A DNA stretch of 32,344 nt, taken from contig JAUWUU010000007.1 in assembly GCA_030617765.1 (NCBI GenBank), positions 1 through 32,344 on the forward strand, in the 5' to 3' direction. The notes beneath the pieces were generated by a model. The model was not told the DNA's origin. It searched no databases and was given only the letters and a program-made list of their open reading frames with translations. This document shows, in pieces, positions 8,729 through 16,641 of the stretch (position 1 is the stretch's first letter; every line of letters begins with the position of its first letter). The position numbers and the translations under genes are program-made. The DNA is from Flavobacteriia bacterium. Its GTDB lineage: Bacteria > Bacteroidota > Bacteroidia > Flavobacteriales > Flavobacteriaceae.

Positions 8729-8815
8729 GGAGAGGTGGCCGAGCGGCTTAAGGCGCACGCTTGGAAAGCGTGTTTATAAGAGATTGTAACAAGGGTTCGA
8801 ATCCCTTTCTCTCCG
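8729..8815 (+). tRNA. tRNA-Ser (GGA)
   Basis: The acceptor stem GGAGAGG (8729-8735) pairs with TCTCTCC (8808-8814) with one G-T pair. The anticodon stem CACGC/GCGTG encloses the loop TTGGAAA, so the anticodon is GGA. The long variable arm (about 8773-8790) is the serine hallmark. The T-arm contains GGGTTCGAATCCC. The discriminator is G8815, as expected for serine, and no CCA is encoded. Confidence 0.97.
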
Positions 8816-8889
8816 CAGAATGTGTTTTATAAGATAAAAATTTATATCTTTAACCCGTTAACTAAATTATAATATAAAGATTTACAAAA

Positions 8890-9612
8890 ATGAAAAAATT
8901 ATTTACTACACTGACAATTACAGGCTTGATGGTATTAAGTTCAGCACAAAGCATTTATGCACAAGCTGAGCCTGTTCTTGAAGAAAAAACTTTTCACCAA
9001 ATTCTAAAACAACGTTTTATTGAAGGTGGTCCATTTTTTATGGGAATTGTACTGGTAACATTAATCTTAGGTTTAGCTATTGCTATTGAAAGAATTATTT
9101 ATCTGAATATGGCTACTACTAATACTGATAAATTAGTGGGTGATGTAGAAGAAGCTTTAAATAGCGGTGGAGTAGAAGCTGCAAAAGAAGTATGTAGAAA
9201 TACAAAAGGGCCAGTTGCCTCAATTTTCTACCAAGGATTAGATAGAATGGACGAAGGTGTAGAAGCAGCAGAAAAAGCTGTTGTTGCTTATGGTGGTGTT
9301 CAAATGGGATTGTTAGAGAAAAACACTTCATGGTTAGCATTATTTATCGCTCTAGCACCAATGCTTGGTTTCATGGGAACAGTAATTGGTATGATTAGTG
9401 CATTTGACTCTATTGAAGCAGCAGGTGATATTTCACCAACTGTTGTAGCAGGAGGTATTAAAGTGGCATTATTAACAACAGTATTTGGTTTGGTTGTGGC
9501 AATTATTCTTCAAATTTTTTACAATTACATTATTTCTAAAATAGATGGTATTGTAAACAGTATGGAAGACGCTTCAATTAAATTAGTTGATCTTTTGATC
9601 AGAAATAAATAA
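8890..9612 (+). CDS. exbB: MotA/TolQ/ExbB proton channel family protein
   Basis: ExbB-type proteins form the inner-membrane proton-channel oligomer that powers TonB- or Tol-like machines. The 240-residue product starts with a signal-like extension (1-25, ending in YAQA) common in Bacteroidota ExbB. Then come TM1 (about 50-68), a cytosolic loop with charged helices, and TM2-TM3 (about 148-172 and 189-213). The conserved LAPMLGFMGTVIGMI segment is at about 155-169. A weak -7 box (TATCTTTA) lies about 40 bases upstream. It heads a four-gene operon with gaps of 4-8 bp ending in a terminator. No tonB is in the window, so the driven partner must be elsewhere. Confidence 0.92.
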   Translation: MKKLFTTLTITGLMVLSSAQSIYAQAEPVLEEKTFHQILKQRFIEGGPFFMGIVLVTLILGLAIAIERIIYLNMATTNTDKLVGDVEEALNSGGVEAAKEVCRNTKGPVASIFYQGLDRMDEGVEAAEKAVVAYGGVQMGLLEKNTSWLALFIALAPMLGFMGTVIGMISAFDSIEAAGDISPTVVAGGIKVALLTTVFGLVVAIILQIFYNYIISKIDGIVNSMEDASIKLVDLLIRNK

Positions 9613-9619
9613 AAATATT

Positions 9620-10093
9620 ATGAATAGTAAGTTATCAAAAATATTATCATTAGTTGCAGGTGCGATTGGTATTATTGCAGTCTTCTTTTTGGTAAGAATA
9701 ATCATGGTAGGAGATGATGCATTTGATGCAGTTAATCCTGATGCTGCCAGTTTACAAGGCAGTATTATTTCACCATATATATCATTTGCTTTAGCATTGT
9801 TATATATTACTGCTGGTTTAGCAGTTGTATTCTCATTGTGGAATTTGATCAGACACCCAAAAGCATTGAAGAAAGCTTTATTTTCTGTCGGGGCTTTAGC
9901 AGTTTTATTGTTAGTGGCTTATTTTCTTTCACCAGATAATGCAGTAACAGATGCTACAGGTACTAAAATATTAATAGAACAAGGCTCTATTTCAAAATGG
10001 TCTAGCACAGGCATATGGTATGCAGTAATATTAGGAGGAATAGGACTAGCTTTCTTTCTAGTAGATTTTGTTAAAGGAATTGTAAAAACTTAG
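9620..10093 (+). CDS. Uncharacterised four-helix membrane protein of the exbBD operon
   Basis: I do not recognise a named family. The 157-residue protein has four predicted membrane helices at about 8-28, 51-74, 87-103 and 131-150. The loop after the first helix is acidic (GDDAFDAVNPD, about 31-41), and a short RHPKALKK cytosolic-type loop lies between helices 2 and 3. That pattern puts the acidic loop and the 104-130 loop on the periplasmic side. It begins 7 bp after exbB and ends 4 bp before the first exbD, so it is almost certainly part of the same complex or of its assembly. A structural or accessory subunit of the energiser is an inference. Confidence 0.75.
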   Translation: MNSKLSKILSLVAGAIGIIAVFFLVRIIMVGDDAFDAVNPDAASLQGSIISPYISFALALLYITAGLAVVFSLWNLIRHPKALKKALFSVGALAVLLLVAYFLSPDNAVTDATGTKILIEQGSISKWSSTGIWYAVILGGIGLAFFLVDFVKGIVKT

Positions 10094-10097
10094 AATT

Positions 10098-10721
10098 ATG
10101 GCTAAAAGAGATATACCGGAAATTAATGCTGGCTCTATGGCCGATATCGCTTTCTTGTTACTAATATTCTTCTTGGTAACAACAACTATGGATGTGGATA
10201 CAGGGATATCAAGAAAACTAACTGAGAAACAAGATTCTGATATCAAACCCCCTAAACTTAAAGAAAAAAATGTTTTTATTGTTACTGTAAACCGTAATAA
10301 CGATCTTTTAATAGAAGGCACAAAATTTATTCAGGTAGATGAATTGCGTGAAGAAGTTATTAAGTTTATTGATAATGGTGGTGGATTGGGCAATCCTATA
10401 GACGGAGCCGAACCTGCTGAATGTGATTGGTGTGAAGGAGTAAAAGATCCTGCATCATCTGATCATCCTAACAAAGCAGTAATTTCTTTAGAAAGTGATA
10501 GAGGAACTTCGTACGGTACCTATATATCGGTTCAAAATGAATTAGTAGGTGCTTATACAGATCTGAGAAATCGTTTGTCAAATAAGTTATATAATGTATC
10601 TTATACAGAGCTTTTAAAACAATCTAAAAACGATATGCAAAATGAGTCTTTGAAAGAAAAGATCAAGAATATTAAGGGAAAATATCCTCAGATAATTTCT
10701 GAAGCAGAACCAACAAAATAA
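10098..10721 (+). CDS. exbD: ExbD/TolR-family energy transducer with a periplasmic CxxC insert
   Basis: The 207-residue protein has the ExbD plan. A short cytosolic N-terminus precedes one membrane helix (about 15-30) containing the proton-path aspartate D16 in SMADIAFLLLIFF. A periplasmic domain follows. Compared with ordinary ExbD (about 140 residues) this domain holds an insert at about 93-127 with Gly/Pro/Asp-rich sequence and the pair C109-C112 (CDWC), plus a charged C-terminal helix at about 174-195. The two cysteines are the only ones in the protein. It starts 4 bp after the four-helix protein and is followed by a second exbD 7 bp later. Confidence 0.9.
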   Translation: MAKRDIPEINAGSMADIAFLLLIFFLVTTTMDVDTGISRKLTEKQDSDIKPPKLKEKNVFIVTVNRNNDLLIEGTKFIQVDELREEVIKFIDNGGGLGNPIDGAEPAECDWCEGVKDPASSDHPNKAVISLESDRGTSYGTYISVQNELVGAYTDLRNRLSNKLYNVSYTELLKQSKNDMQNESLKEKIKNIKGKYPQIISEAEPTK

Positions 10722-10728
10722 TATAGAT

Positions 10729-11187
10729 ATGTCGAAATTTAGAAAAAAGAAAAAAGGAATGCCAGGTATATCTACGGCATCTTTACCAGATATTGTATTT
10801 ATGTTATTATTCTTTTTTATGGTTACTACAGTGATGCGTGAAACTGATTTAAAAGTTAAACAAACACTTCCTTTTGCTACTGAAATAAAAAAATTGGAGC
10901 GTAAGAGTTTGGTAAGTTATATTTATGTTGGTAAAGTTGAAGGACAAGGTGGTGATAAAATCCAGTTGAATGACCGTATTTCAAGTGTTGAAGATATTAA
11001 ATATTTTATCTTTGCTGAAAGAGATACGCACTCAGAGGATGAGATTCCTTTGCTAACGACATCTATTAAGGCTGATATCAACTCAAGTGTTGGTACGATT
11101 ACTGATATTAAAGAAGAGCTAAGAAATATAAATGCTTTAAAAATTAACTACTCTACAAGAAAAGGAGACATTACTAAAAATAAATAG
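10729..11187 (+). CDS. exbD: ExbD/TolR-family energy transducer, second copy
   Basis: The 152-residue protein has a very basic N-terminus (FRKKKKG), one membrane helix at about 22-38 with aspartate D21 in SLPDIVFMLLFFF, and a periplasmic domain of ordinary length ending near NALKINYSTRKGD. It lacks the CxxC insert of its neighbour, so the operon encodes two non-equivalent ExbD proteins that may form heterodimers in the ExbB pore. That pairing is an inference from the known ExbD dimer. A strong terminator follows after 19 bases and ends the operon. Confidence 0.9.
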   Translation: MSKFRKKKKGMPGISTASLPDIVFMLLFFFMVTTVMRETDLKVKQTLPFATEIKKLERKSLVSYIYVGKVEGQGGDKIQLNDRISSVEDIKYFIFAERDTHSEDEIPLLTTSIKADINSSVGTITDIKEELRNINALKINYSTRKGDITKNK

Positions 11188-11206
11188 TAATTAATAAATT
11201 ATTTTT

Positions 11207-11248
11207 AAAGGCAATCAAACTTAATAAAAAGTTTGATTGCCTTTTTTT
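11207..11248 (+). terminator. Intrinsic terminator of the exbBD operon
   Basis: AAAGGCAATCAAACTT (11207-11222) pairs perfectly with the 16 bases at 11229-11244 around a six-base loop and runs into T7. Confidence 0.93.
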
Positions 11249-11267
11249 ATTTAAAAAAGTATCTTTG
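11237..11267 (+). promoter_or_regulatory. Promoter for the outer-membrane barrel gene
   Basis: TATCTTTG (11260-11267) matches TAnnTTTG, with TTG (11237-11239) 20 bp upstream. The TTG lies inside the 3' arm of the preceding terminator. The predicted leader is about 120 bases, long for this window. Confidence 0.5.
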
Positions 11268-11284
11268 ATAAATTATATTTTTAA

Positions 11285-11372
11285 ATGAAACATTCATAAC
11301 CAAAAATATAGTCACACATGGAAATGATTAGATGAATGTTTCACCTGCCTCGCCGAAAGACGGGTATGACCG
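11285..11372 (+). other. Structured leader: perfect inverted repeat and GC-rich hairpin
   Basis: TGAAACATTCAT (11286-11297) is perfectly repeated in inverted form at 11332-11343, with 34 bases between. Directly after it comes a GC-rich stretch (11343-11372), anomalous in this AT-rich DNA, that can fold as ACCTG/CGGGT (11343-11347 with 11361-11365) or as CCG/CGG around AAAGA. The block lies between the promoter and the ATG of the barrel gene, so it would be transcribed. It matches no riboswitch class I can recognise. A palindromic repeat element is an alternative. Confidence 0.5.
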
Positions 11373-11397
11373 ATAAAAAATCAATAATTATAAACAG

Positions 11398-12051
11398 ATG
11401 AAAAAAATAACTATTTTTTTTCTACTTTTTTTCTCGACTTTACAAGCACAGGAAGAAGATTATATTATTGATCAAAAATATTTAGAGGATCAAATATATA
11501 TAACTGCCGTATTTCAAAAGCTTTTAAATCTCCCTGATGAGATTACAAGTACTGGTTTTCCGTATGGTATTGGGCTTGGTGTTATTAAAGATCTTCCATT
11601 AAATAAAAACAGAAATATCGGTATAGGTATTGGTTTGGGTTATGAATTTGATGTTCATTATTTTAATGTAAAAGAGTTTATACCATCTACTGATGAAGAA
11701 AATGAGATTAAAAGCAACAAAATTGCTTTGCATATGATAGATCTTCCCATAGAGTTTCGTTTTAGAACCTCGACACCTCAAAAATATAAGTTTTGGAGAT
11801 TTTATCCCGGATTTAAATTATCTTATGCTTTTGCACAAAACTCTAAATTAAAGCAAAGTGAAGATTTTGAAGTTGATAAGGTAATAAAAGTAAATGATTT
11901 TCAATATGGTATAACTTTATCAGCAGGTTTCAATAAATGGAATTTACATGTTTATTACGGTTTAAGTGAATTATTTAATGAGGTTGATAATAATAACTTT
12001 CAAATTGCTCCACATGAACTTAAGATTGGAATAATTTTTTATCTATTATAA
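11398..12051 (+). CDS. Outer-membrane beta-barrel protein (PorT-like)
   Basis: The 217-residue protein has a signal peptide (1-17, cleavage after LQA). It continues as alternating strands with glycine-rich turns: GIGLGV, IGIGIGLGYEF, FRFRT, FYPGFKLSYAF, YGITLSAGF and LHVYYGLSELF. It ends in a hydrophobic strand (LKIGIIFYLL), as expected for an 8-strand barrel. It resembles the porin/PorT-like family in Bacteroidota. Lying just downstream of the exbBD operon it could be a functional neighbour, but it has its own promoter and leader. Its last 6 bases overlap those of the convergent PAP2-like gene. The exact family is uncertain. Confidence 0.75.
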   Translation: MKKITIFFLLFFSTLQAQEEDYIIDQKYLEDQIYITAVFQKLLNLPDEITSTGFPYGIGLGVIKDLPLNKNRNIGIGIGLGYEFDVHYFNVKEFIPSTDEENEIKSNKIALHMIDLPIEFRFRTSTPQKYKFWRFYPGFKLSYAFAQNSKLKQSEDFEVDKVIKVNDFQYGITLSAGFNKWNLHVYYGLSELFNEVDNNNFQIAPHELKIGIIFYLL

Positions 12052-12648
12052 TAATTGATAACTTATAAATTGAGAGATCATTCCCAAAAACACACCCAAA
12101 TACACTTCTTTGGGTTGATGGGCATTTAATTTTAACCTTGAAGTCGCTATCAAACCAAATATTAAAGTAAAAATGGCTATTAATAGTGTTAAGTTGATTT
12201 GGTATTCTATACTCATCACTATTGTTAAACCAATTAATGAACCAATTCCTAAAGTATGTAAACTTGTTTTAATATGAAAAGAGAATAATAAAAAAACAGT
12301 TATTAATGCCATTGTACCACCATAAAAAGAAATACCTAATAGACTAACAATTTTAGTACTTAAAAGCATTTTACCAAGCATAAAAGTCAGAACAATTAAA
12401 AATAAAATAGGAAATTTCCTTTCTTCTATAGTTTTTAATTTAAAAGATTGGATCAATTTCAATTTTTTAAGAATTATCAATAAAATTAATGGTAAAACAT
12501 AAGTGCTAATAAAGATCACAGAAATTATTATTTTTTTATACTTATCAGGAATATATTGTGGTGATATTAGAAAATAGAATATTGTTCCTATTGATGAAAA
12601 AAAAATCGGATGAAAAATAAATGAAATAATTTTATAGAATAAAGTCAT
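12046..12648 (-). CDS. PAP2-like polytopic membrane protein, divergent
   Basis: The 200-residue protein has about six membrane helices. It keeps a recognisable but altered set of phosphatidic acid phosphatase type 2 motifs: K70-x6-R77 followed by KFP, SLH at 129-131 (standard SGH), and S170-R171-x5-H177-x3-E181 (standard ends in Asp). Active members dephosphorylate lipid phosphates such as undecaprenyl diphosphate, so that is the best guess. The Gly-to-Leu and Asp-to-Glu changes leave activity open. It abuts rpoN with no gap (rpoN stop 12649, start here 12648), so it is the second gene of that transcript. Confidence 0.65.
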   Translation of the reverse strand: MTLFYKIISFIFHPIFFSSIGTIFYFLISPQYIPDKYKKIIISVIFISTYVLPLILLIILKKLKLIQSFKLKTIEERKFPILFLIVLTFMLGKMLLSTKIVSLLGISFYGGTMALITVFLLFSFHIKTSLHTLGIGSLIGLTIVMSIEYQINLTLLIAIFTLIFGLIATSRLKLNAHQPKEVYLGVFLGMISQFISYQLL

Positions 12649-14103
12649 TTACAATATTTCTTTTCTTAACCTCGCCACAGGAATATCTAGTTGTTCTCTG
12701 TATTTTGCCACGGTTCTTCTTGCAATCAAGTACCCTTTTTCCTTCAAAATCAAAGATAATTTCTCGTCGGTTAACGGAATTTTTTTATCTTCATTTTTGA
12801 CTACGGTTTGAAGTATTTTTTTTATTTCTTTAGTTGAGATATCTTCACCTTTTTTGTTTTTCATCGATTCAGAAAAGAATTCTTTTAAAAGTTTTGTTCC
12901 ATAAGGTGTATCAACATATTTGCTATTGGCAACTCTTGAAATGGTTGAAATATCCATATCAATATTATCAGCAATATTTTTTAGAATCATAGGTTTTAGG
13001 TTGCGTTCATCACCAGTCAAAAAATATTCTTTTTGATATTGCATAATTGCATTCATTGTGAGTAATAGTGTTTGTTGACGCTGTTTAATAGCATCTATAA
13101 ACCATTTAGCAGCATCAAGTTTTTGTTTGATGAACATGATGGCATCTTTATGGGTTTTAGATTTATCTTTTGATTTAGCATACCCATGTAGCATGTCATT
13201 ATAATCTTTCGAAATATGTAATTCAGGAGCATTTCTAGCATTTAATGTTAAATCTAAATTTCCTTCATTAATTTTTATTGTAAAATCAGGAACAATTTGT
13301 TCAACATTGCTATTGCTATTTGAGTAAGCGCCACCTGGTTTGGGATTCAGTTTTTCAATTTCACCTATAGCACCTTTTAAATTCTCTTTTGAGATATTTA
13401 ATTTTTGAAGTAATTTATTATGGTGTTTTTTCACAAAAAGATCAAATGAATTATCAATAATTTCAATTGCAATTTTTCTTTCAGGAGTTACTTTTTTTTG
13501 ATTTAATTGAATTAATAAATTCTCTTTTAAATTTCTTGCACCAACTCCAGGGGGATCAATTTGTTGTACTATTTTTAAAACTTTTTCAATTTCGTCTTCT
13601 GTTGTATAAATATTTTCAGAAAACGCCAGATCATCAACAATATCTTCAATAGATCTTCGTATATATCCATTCCCATCAATATTACCAACTAAAAATTCGG
13701 CAATTTGTGTTTCTTGATCAGAAAGTTTAAAAGTGTTTAATTGACTTAATAAAAATTGATTGAATGAAATACCTGCAGAATAGGGAATACGATTTTCATC
13801 ATCATCACTACTATAGTTATTTGATTGAATTTTGTAATTTGGTATTTCATCATCGCTTAAATAATCATCAATATTTATTTCAGTTTCAATAGTATCAGAA
13901 CCTGAATCATCATATTCATCTGTAATGTCATTTGAGAAGTCGTCATTATTTTCTTTGCCACTTTCTAGAGCGGGGTTTTCTTCAATTTCGTATGCCAGTT
14001 TTTGCTCAAAAGCTTGAGTAGGTAATTGAATTAACTTCATCAACTGAATTTGTTGAGGAGATAATTTTTGTTGTAGTTTTTGTTGTAAACTTTGTTTGAG
14101 CAT
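12649..14103 (-). CDS. rpoN: RNA polymerase sigma-54 factor
   Basis: Sigma-54 directs RNA polymerase to -24/-12 promoters and needs AAA+ activators. The 484-residue protein shows all three regions. The Gln/Leu-rich activator-interacting N-terminus is at 1-50 (SLQQKLQQKLSPQQIQLMKLIQLP), followed by an acidic spacer at about 51-105. The core-binding domain contains IDPPGVGARNLKE, and the DNA-binding domain ends in the RpoN box ARRTVAKYRE at 461-470. Nothing nearby looks like an activator, and I did not identify a -24/-12 promoter in the window. A terminator separates it from asnS upstream. Confidence 0.97.
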   Translation of the reverse strand: MLKQSLQQKLQQKLSPQQIQLMKLIQLPTQAFEQKLAYEIEENPALESGKENNDDFSNDITDEYDDSGSDTIETEINIDDYLSDDEIPNYKIQSNNYSSDDDENRIPYSAGISFNQFLLSQLNTFKLSDQETQIAEFLVGNIDGNGYIRRSIEDIVDDLAFSENIYTTEDEIEKVLKIVQQIDPPGVGARNLKENLLIQLNQKKVTPERKIAIEIIDNSFDLFVKKHHNKLLQKLNISKENLKGAIGEIEKLNPKPGGAYSNSNSNVEQIVPDFTIKINEGNLDLTLNARNAPELHISKDYNDMLHGYAKSKDKSKTHKDAIMFIKQKLDAAKWFIDAIKQRQQTLLLTMNAIMQYQKEYFLTGDERNLKPMILKNIADNIDMDISTISRVANSKYVDTPYGTKLLKEFFSESMKNKKGEDISTKEIKKILQTVVKNEDKKIPLTDEKLSLILKEKGYLIARRTVAKYREQLDIPVARLRKEIL

Positions 14104-14155
14104 AAAATATTTCTAATGGTATAAAAATACAAAAAACTAATAAAAGATAATGTGT

Positions 14156-14199
14156 AAAAAAAATGAAGTACTACTTTAAAAAAGTAACACTTCATTTTT
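14156..14199 (-). terminator. Intrinsic terminator after asnS
   Basis: On the plus strand AAAAATGAAGT (14159-14169) pairs with ACTTCATTTTT (14189-14199), and an inner ACTTT/AAAGT pair continues the stem. On the minus strand the hairpin is followed by T8. It lies 25 bases past the asnS stop. Confidence 0.85.
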
Positions 14200-14223
14200 A
14201 TATAACTTAGGCTAATTATTTAC

Positions 14224-15657
14224 TTAAAATTCAGCATTTTGAGGAGTTCTTGGATAAGGAATAACATCTCGTATATTACCCATACCCGTAGCAAATTGAA
14301 CTAATCTTTCAAATCCAAGACCAAATCCAGAATGAATTGCACTTCCATATTTACGTGTATCTAAATACCACCACAATTCTTTTTCATCAATATTTAAAGC
14401 TTTAATCTTTTCTTTTAAAACATCTAAACGTTCTTCACGTTGGCTACCACCTACAATTTCGCCAATACCAGGAAATAGAACATCCATAGCTCTAACTGTT
14501 TTTCCATCTTCATTCAAACGCATATAAAATGCTTTTATATTTGCTGGATAATCAAATAATATTACAGGACTTTTAAAATGTTTTTCAACTAAAAAGCGTT
14601 CGTGTTCGCTTTGAAGATCAGCTCCCCATTCATTGATAATATATTTGAATTTTTTCTTTTTATTGGGTTTGCTGTTTCGTAAAATATCAATTGCCTCTGT
14701 ATAAGTTACACGTTTAAAATTATTATCGATAACAAATTGTAATTTTTCTAAAAGTGACATATCACTACGCTGGATTGCGGGTTTACTTTTTTCTTCTTGT
14801 AAAAAGCGTTGATTCAAAAATTGTAGATCTTCATCACAATTATTTAAAATATATTTTAAAACATATTTAATAAAATCTTCTGACAGATCCATATTGGCAT
14901 CCAGATCATTAAAAGCAACTTCAGGTTCAACCATCCAAAATTCTGATAAGTGTCTTGAAGTATTTGAATTTTCAGCTCTAAAAGTTGGACCAAAAGTATA
15001 AACCTTTCCCAAAGCCATAGCATAAGTTTCTGCTTCTAGTTGACCGGAAACAGTTAAGCTGGTTTCTTTACCAAAAAAGTCTTTTGAATAGTCGGTTTTA
15101 CCTTCTTCTGTTTTTTGTGTATTTTCCAAATCAAGTGTAGTTACCCTAAACATTTCACCTGCACCTTCTGCATCACTTCCGGTGATAATGGGTGTATGGA
15201 CATGATAAAAACCATTTTGTATAAAATATTGATGGATAGCAAATGAAAGTGAAGATCGGATCCTCATAACAGCACTAAATGTGTTGGTTCGCACCCTTAA
15301 ATGTGCATTTTCACGCAAAAACTCAAGACTGTGTTTTTTTGGCTGAATAGGATAATCATCAGGATTTGAATCACCTAAAACCTCAATATTATTTACCTGT
15401 ATCTCAACATGCTGACCTATTCCTTGACTTTCAATTAAAGTGCCGGATACTGAAAGAGCAGCACCTGTTGTAATGCGTTTTATCAGGTTTTCATCAAAGT
15501 TATCATAATCAATTACACATTGAATGTTTTTTATGGTTGAACCATCGTTTAAAGCAATAAAACGATTGCTTCTAAATGTTCTTACCCAGCCTTTTATGAT
15601 TACTTCTTGTAAATATTTTTCTGATTGTAATAATTCAGAAATACTGTATCTTTTCAT
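14224..15657 (-). CDS. asnS: Asparaginyl-tRNA synthetase
   Basis: AsnS is a class IIb synthetase charging tRNA-Asn. The 477-residue protein has an N-terminal OB fold (about 15-110, beginning [12 protein letters not shown]) for the anticodon and a C-terminal catalytic domain. Motif 2 is [15 protein letters not shown] and motif 3 is [15 protein letters not shown] near 446-460, followed by the AsnS-typical [28 protein letters not shown] is the aminoacyl-adenylate site. Length is normal. It is a single gene with a -7 box upstream and a terminator downstream. Confidence 0.97.
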   Translation of the reverse strand: MKRYSISELLQSEKYLQEVIIKGWVRTFRSNRFIALNDGSTIKNIQCVIDYDNFDENLIKRITTGAALSVSGTLIESQGIGQHVEIQVNNIEVLGDSNPDDYPIQPKKHSLEFLRENAHLRVRTNTFSAVMRIRSSLSFAIHQYFIQNGFYHVHTPIITGSDAEGAGEMFRVTTLDLENTQKTEEGKTDYSKDFFGKETSLTVSGQLEAETYAMALGKVYTFGPTFRAENSNTSRHLSEFWMVEPEVAFNDLDANMDLSEDFIKYVLKYILNNCDEDLQFLNQRFLQEEKSKPAIQRSDMSLLEKLQFVIDNNFKRVTYTEAIDILRNSKPNKKKKFKYIINEWGADLQSEHERFLVEKHFKSPVILFDYPANIKAFYMRLNEDGKTVRAMDVLFPGIGEIVGGSQREERLDVLKEKIKALNIDEKELWWYLDTRKYGSAIHSGFGLGFERLVQFATGMGNIRDVIPYPRTPQNAEF

Positions 15658-15719
15658 TTTTCAATTCTTAAATTATCAATAAATAATCAAATGATAATCA
15701 CCTGATATTTTAATCATGG

Positions 15720-15727
15720 CAAAGATA
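15720..15727 (-). promoter_or_regulatory. Candidate -7 box for asnS
   Basis: The minus strand reads TATCTTTG followed by CC, a strong match to TAnnTTTG. TTTT lies at the -33 distance (19-bp spacing). The asnS ATG is about 62 bases downstream. Confidence 0.5.
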
Positions 15728-15764
15728 AACTTTGTAAGCAAAAATTAAAATGTGAATGTAGTTT

Positions 15765-16628
15765 TTATTCTTTAATTATATTGATCAAGTATTCACCATA
15801 GCCACTTTTCAATAAAGGTTTGGCTACTTTTTTGAGTTGATTGGCATTAATAAAACCTTTTCGGAAAGCAATTTCTTCAATACAGCCAATCTTTAAACCT
15901 TGACGTTCTTCAATTACTTGCACAAATTGTTGTGCTTGAATCAATGAATTAAAAGTTCCGGTATCTAACCAAGCAGTACCTCTTCCAAAAACTCCAACTT
16001 TTAATTTACCTTGTTGTAAATATTCATTGTTAATATCGGTAATTTCATATTCACCTCGTGCAGATGGTTTGATATTTTTAGCAATGTCAACAACTGTATT
16101 ATCATAAAAATATAAACCTGGAACAGCATAATTTGATTTAGGATGAACAGGTTTTTCTTCTATTGATGTTGCCCGATAATTTTCATCAAACTCAACAACA
16201 CCATAACGTTCAGGGTCATTAACATGATAAGCAAACACAACGCCTCCATCAGGGTTAATAGCTTTTCTTATGCGTTTTTCTAGGTCGGCTCCATAAAAAA
16301 TATTATCACCTAAGATTAAGGCAACACTATCTTTACCAATAAAGTCTTCGCCAATAACAAAAGCTTGAGCTAAACCGTTAGGGATTTTCTGAACTGCATA
16401 TTGAAAATTGCAACCTAAGTTTTTTCCATTACCTAATAAGCGTTCGAATTGGGGAAGGTCAGTAGGCGTTGAAATAATTAAAATATCTTTAATTCCGGCA
16501 AGCATGAGAACAGACAATGGATAATAGATCATCGGTTTATCATAAATGGGCATTAATTGTTTACTTACTGCTAAAGTTAGGGGGTGTAATCTTGTTCCAC
16601 TTCCACCTGCTAGAATGATTCCTTTCAT
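15765..16628 (-). CDS. rmlA: Glucose-1-phosphate thymidylyltransferase
   Basis: RmlA (RfbA) makes dTDP-glucose from dTTP and glucose-1-phosphate, the first step to dTDP-L-rhamnose and other deoxysugars of surface polysaccharides. The 287-residue protein begins with the nucleotide-binding loop [13 protein letters not shown] (G8-R13). It carries [18 protein letters not shown], the GDNIFYG metal site (about 102-108) and the long-form RmlA ending. The partners rmlB, rmlC and rmlD are not adjacent. It starts 13 bp after the RND exporter gene, so both sit on one transcript. Confidence 0.95.
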   Translation of the reverse strand: MKGIILAGGSGTRLHPLTLAVSKQLMPIYDKPMIYYPLSVLMLAGIKDILIISTPTDLPQFERLLGNGKNLGCNFQYAVQKIPNGLAQAFVIGEDFIGKDSVALILGDNIFYGADLEKRIRKAINPDGGVVFAYHVNDPERYGVVEFDENYRATSIEEKPVHPKSNYAVPGLYFYDNTVVDIAKNIKPSARGEYEITDINNEYLQQGKLKVGVFGRGTAWLDTGTFNSLIQAQQFVQVIEERQGLKIGCIEEIAFRKGFINANQLKKVAKPLLKSGYGEYLINIIKE

Positions 16629-16641
16629 TAAATTTTATTTT

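Noticed and set aside
9119-9340. Open frame opposite exbB, rich in Leu and His
   Set aside because: A shadow of the exbB codon pattern; the same holds for other antisense frames over polA, accC, tsf, pyrH and the PiT gene.
11285-11397. Known riboswitch class in the barrel gene leader
   Set aside because: I could not match the conserved cores of the common classes; it is reported only as a structured leader.
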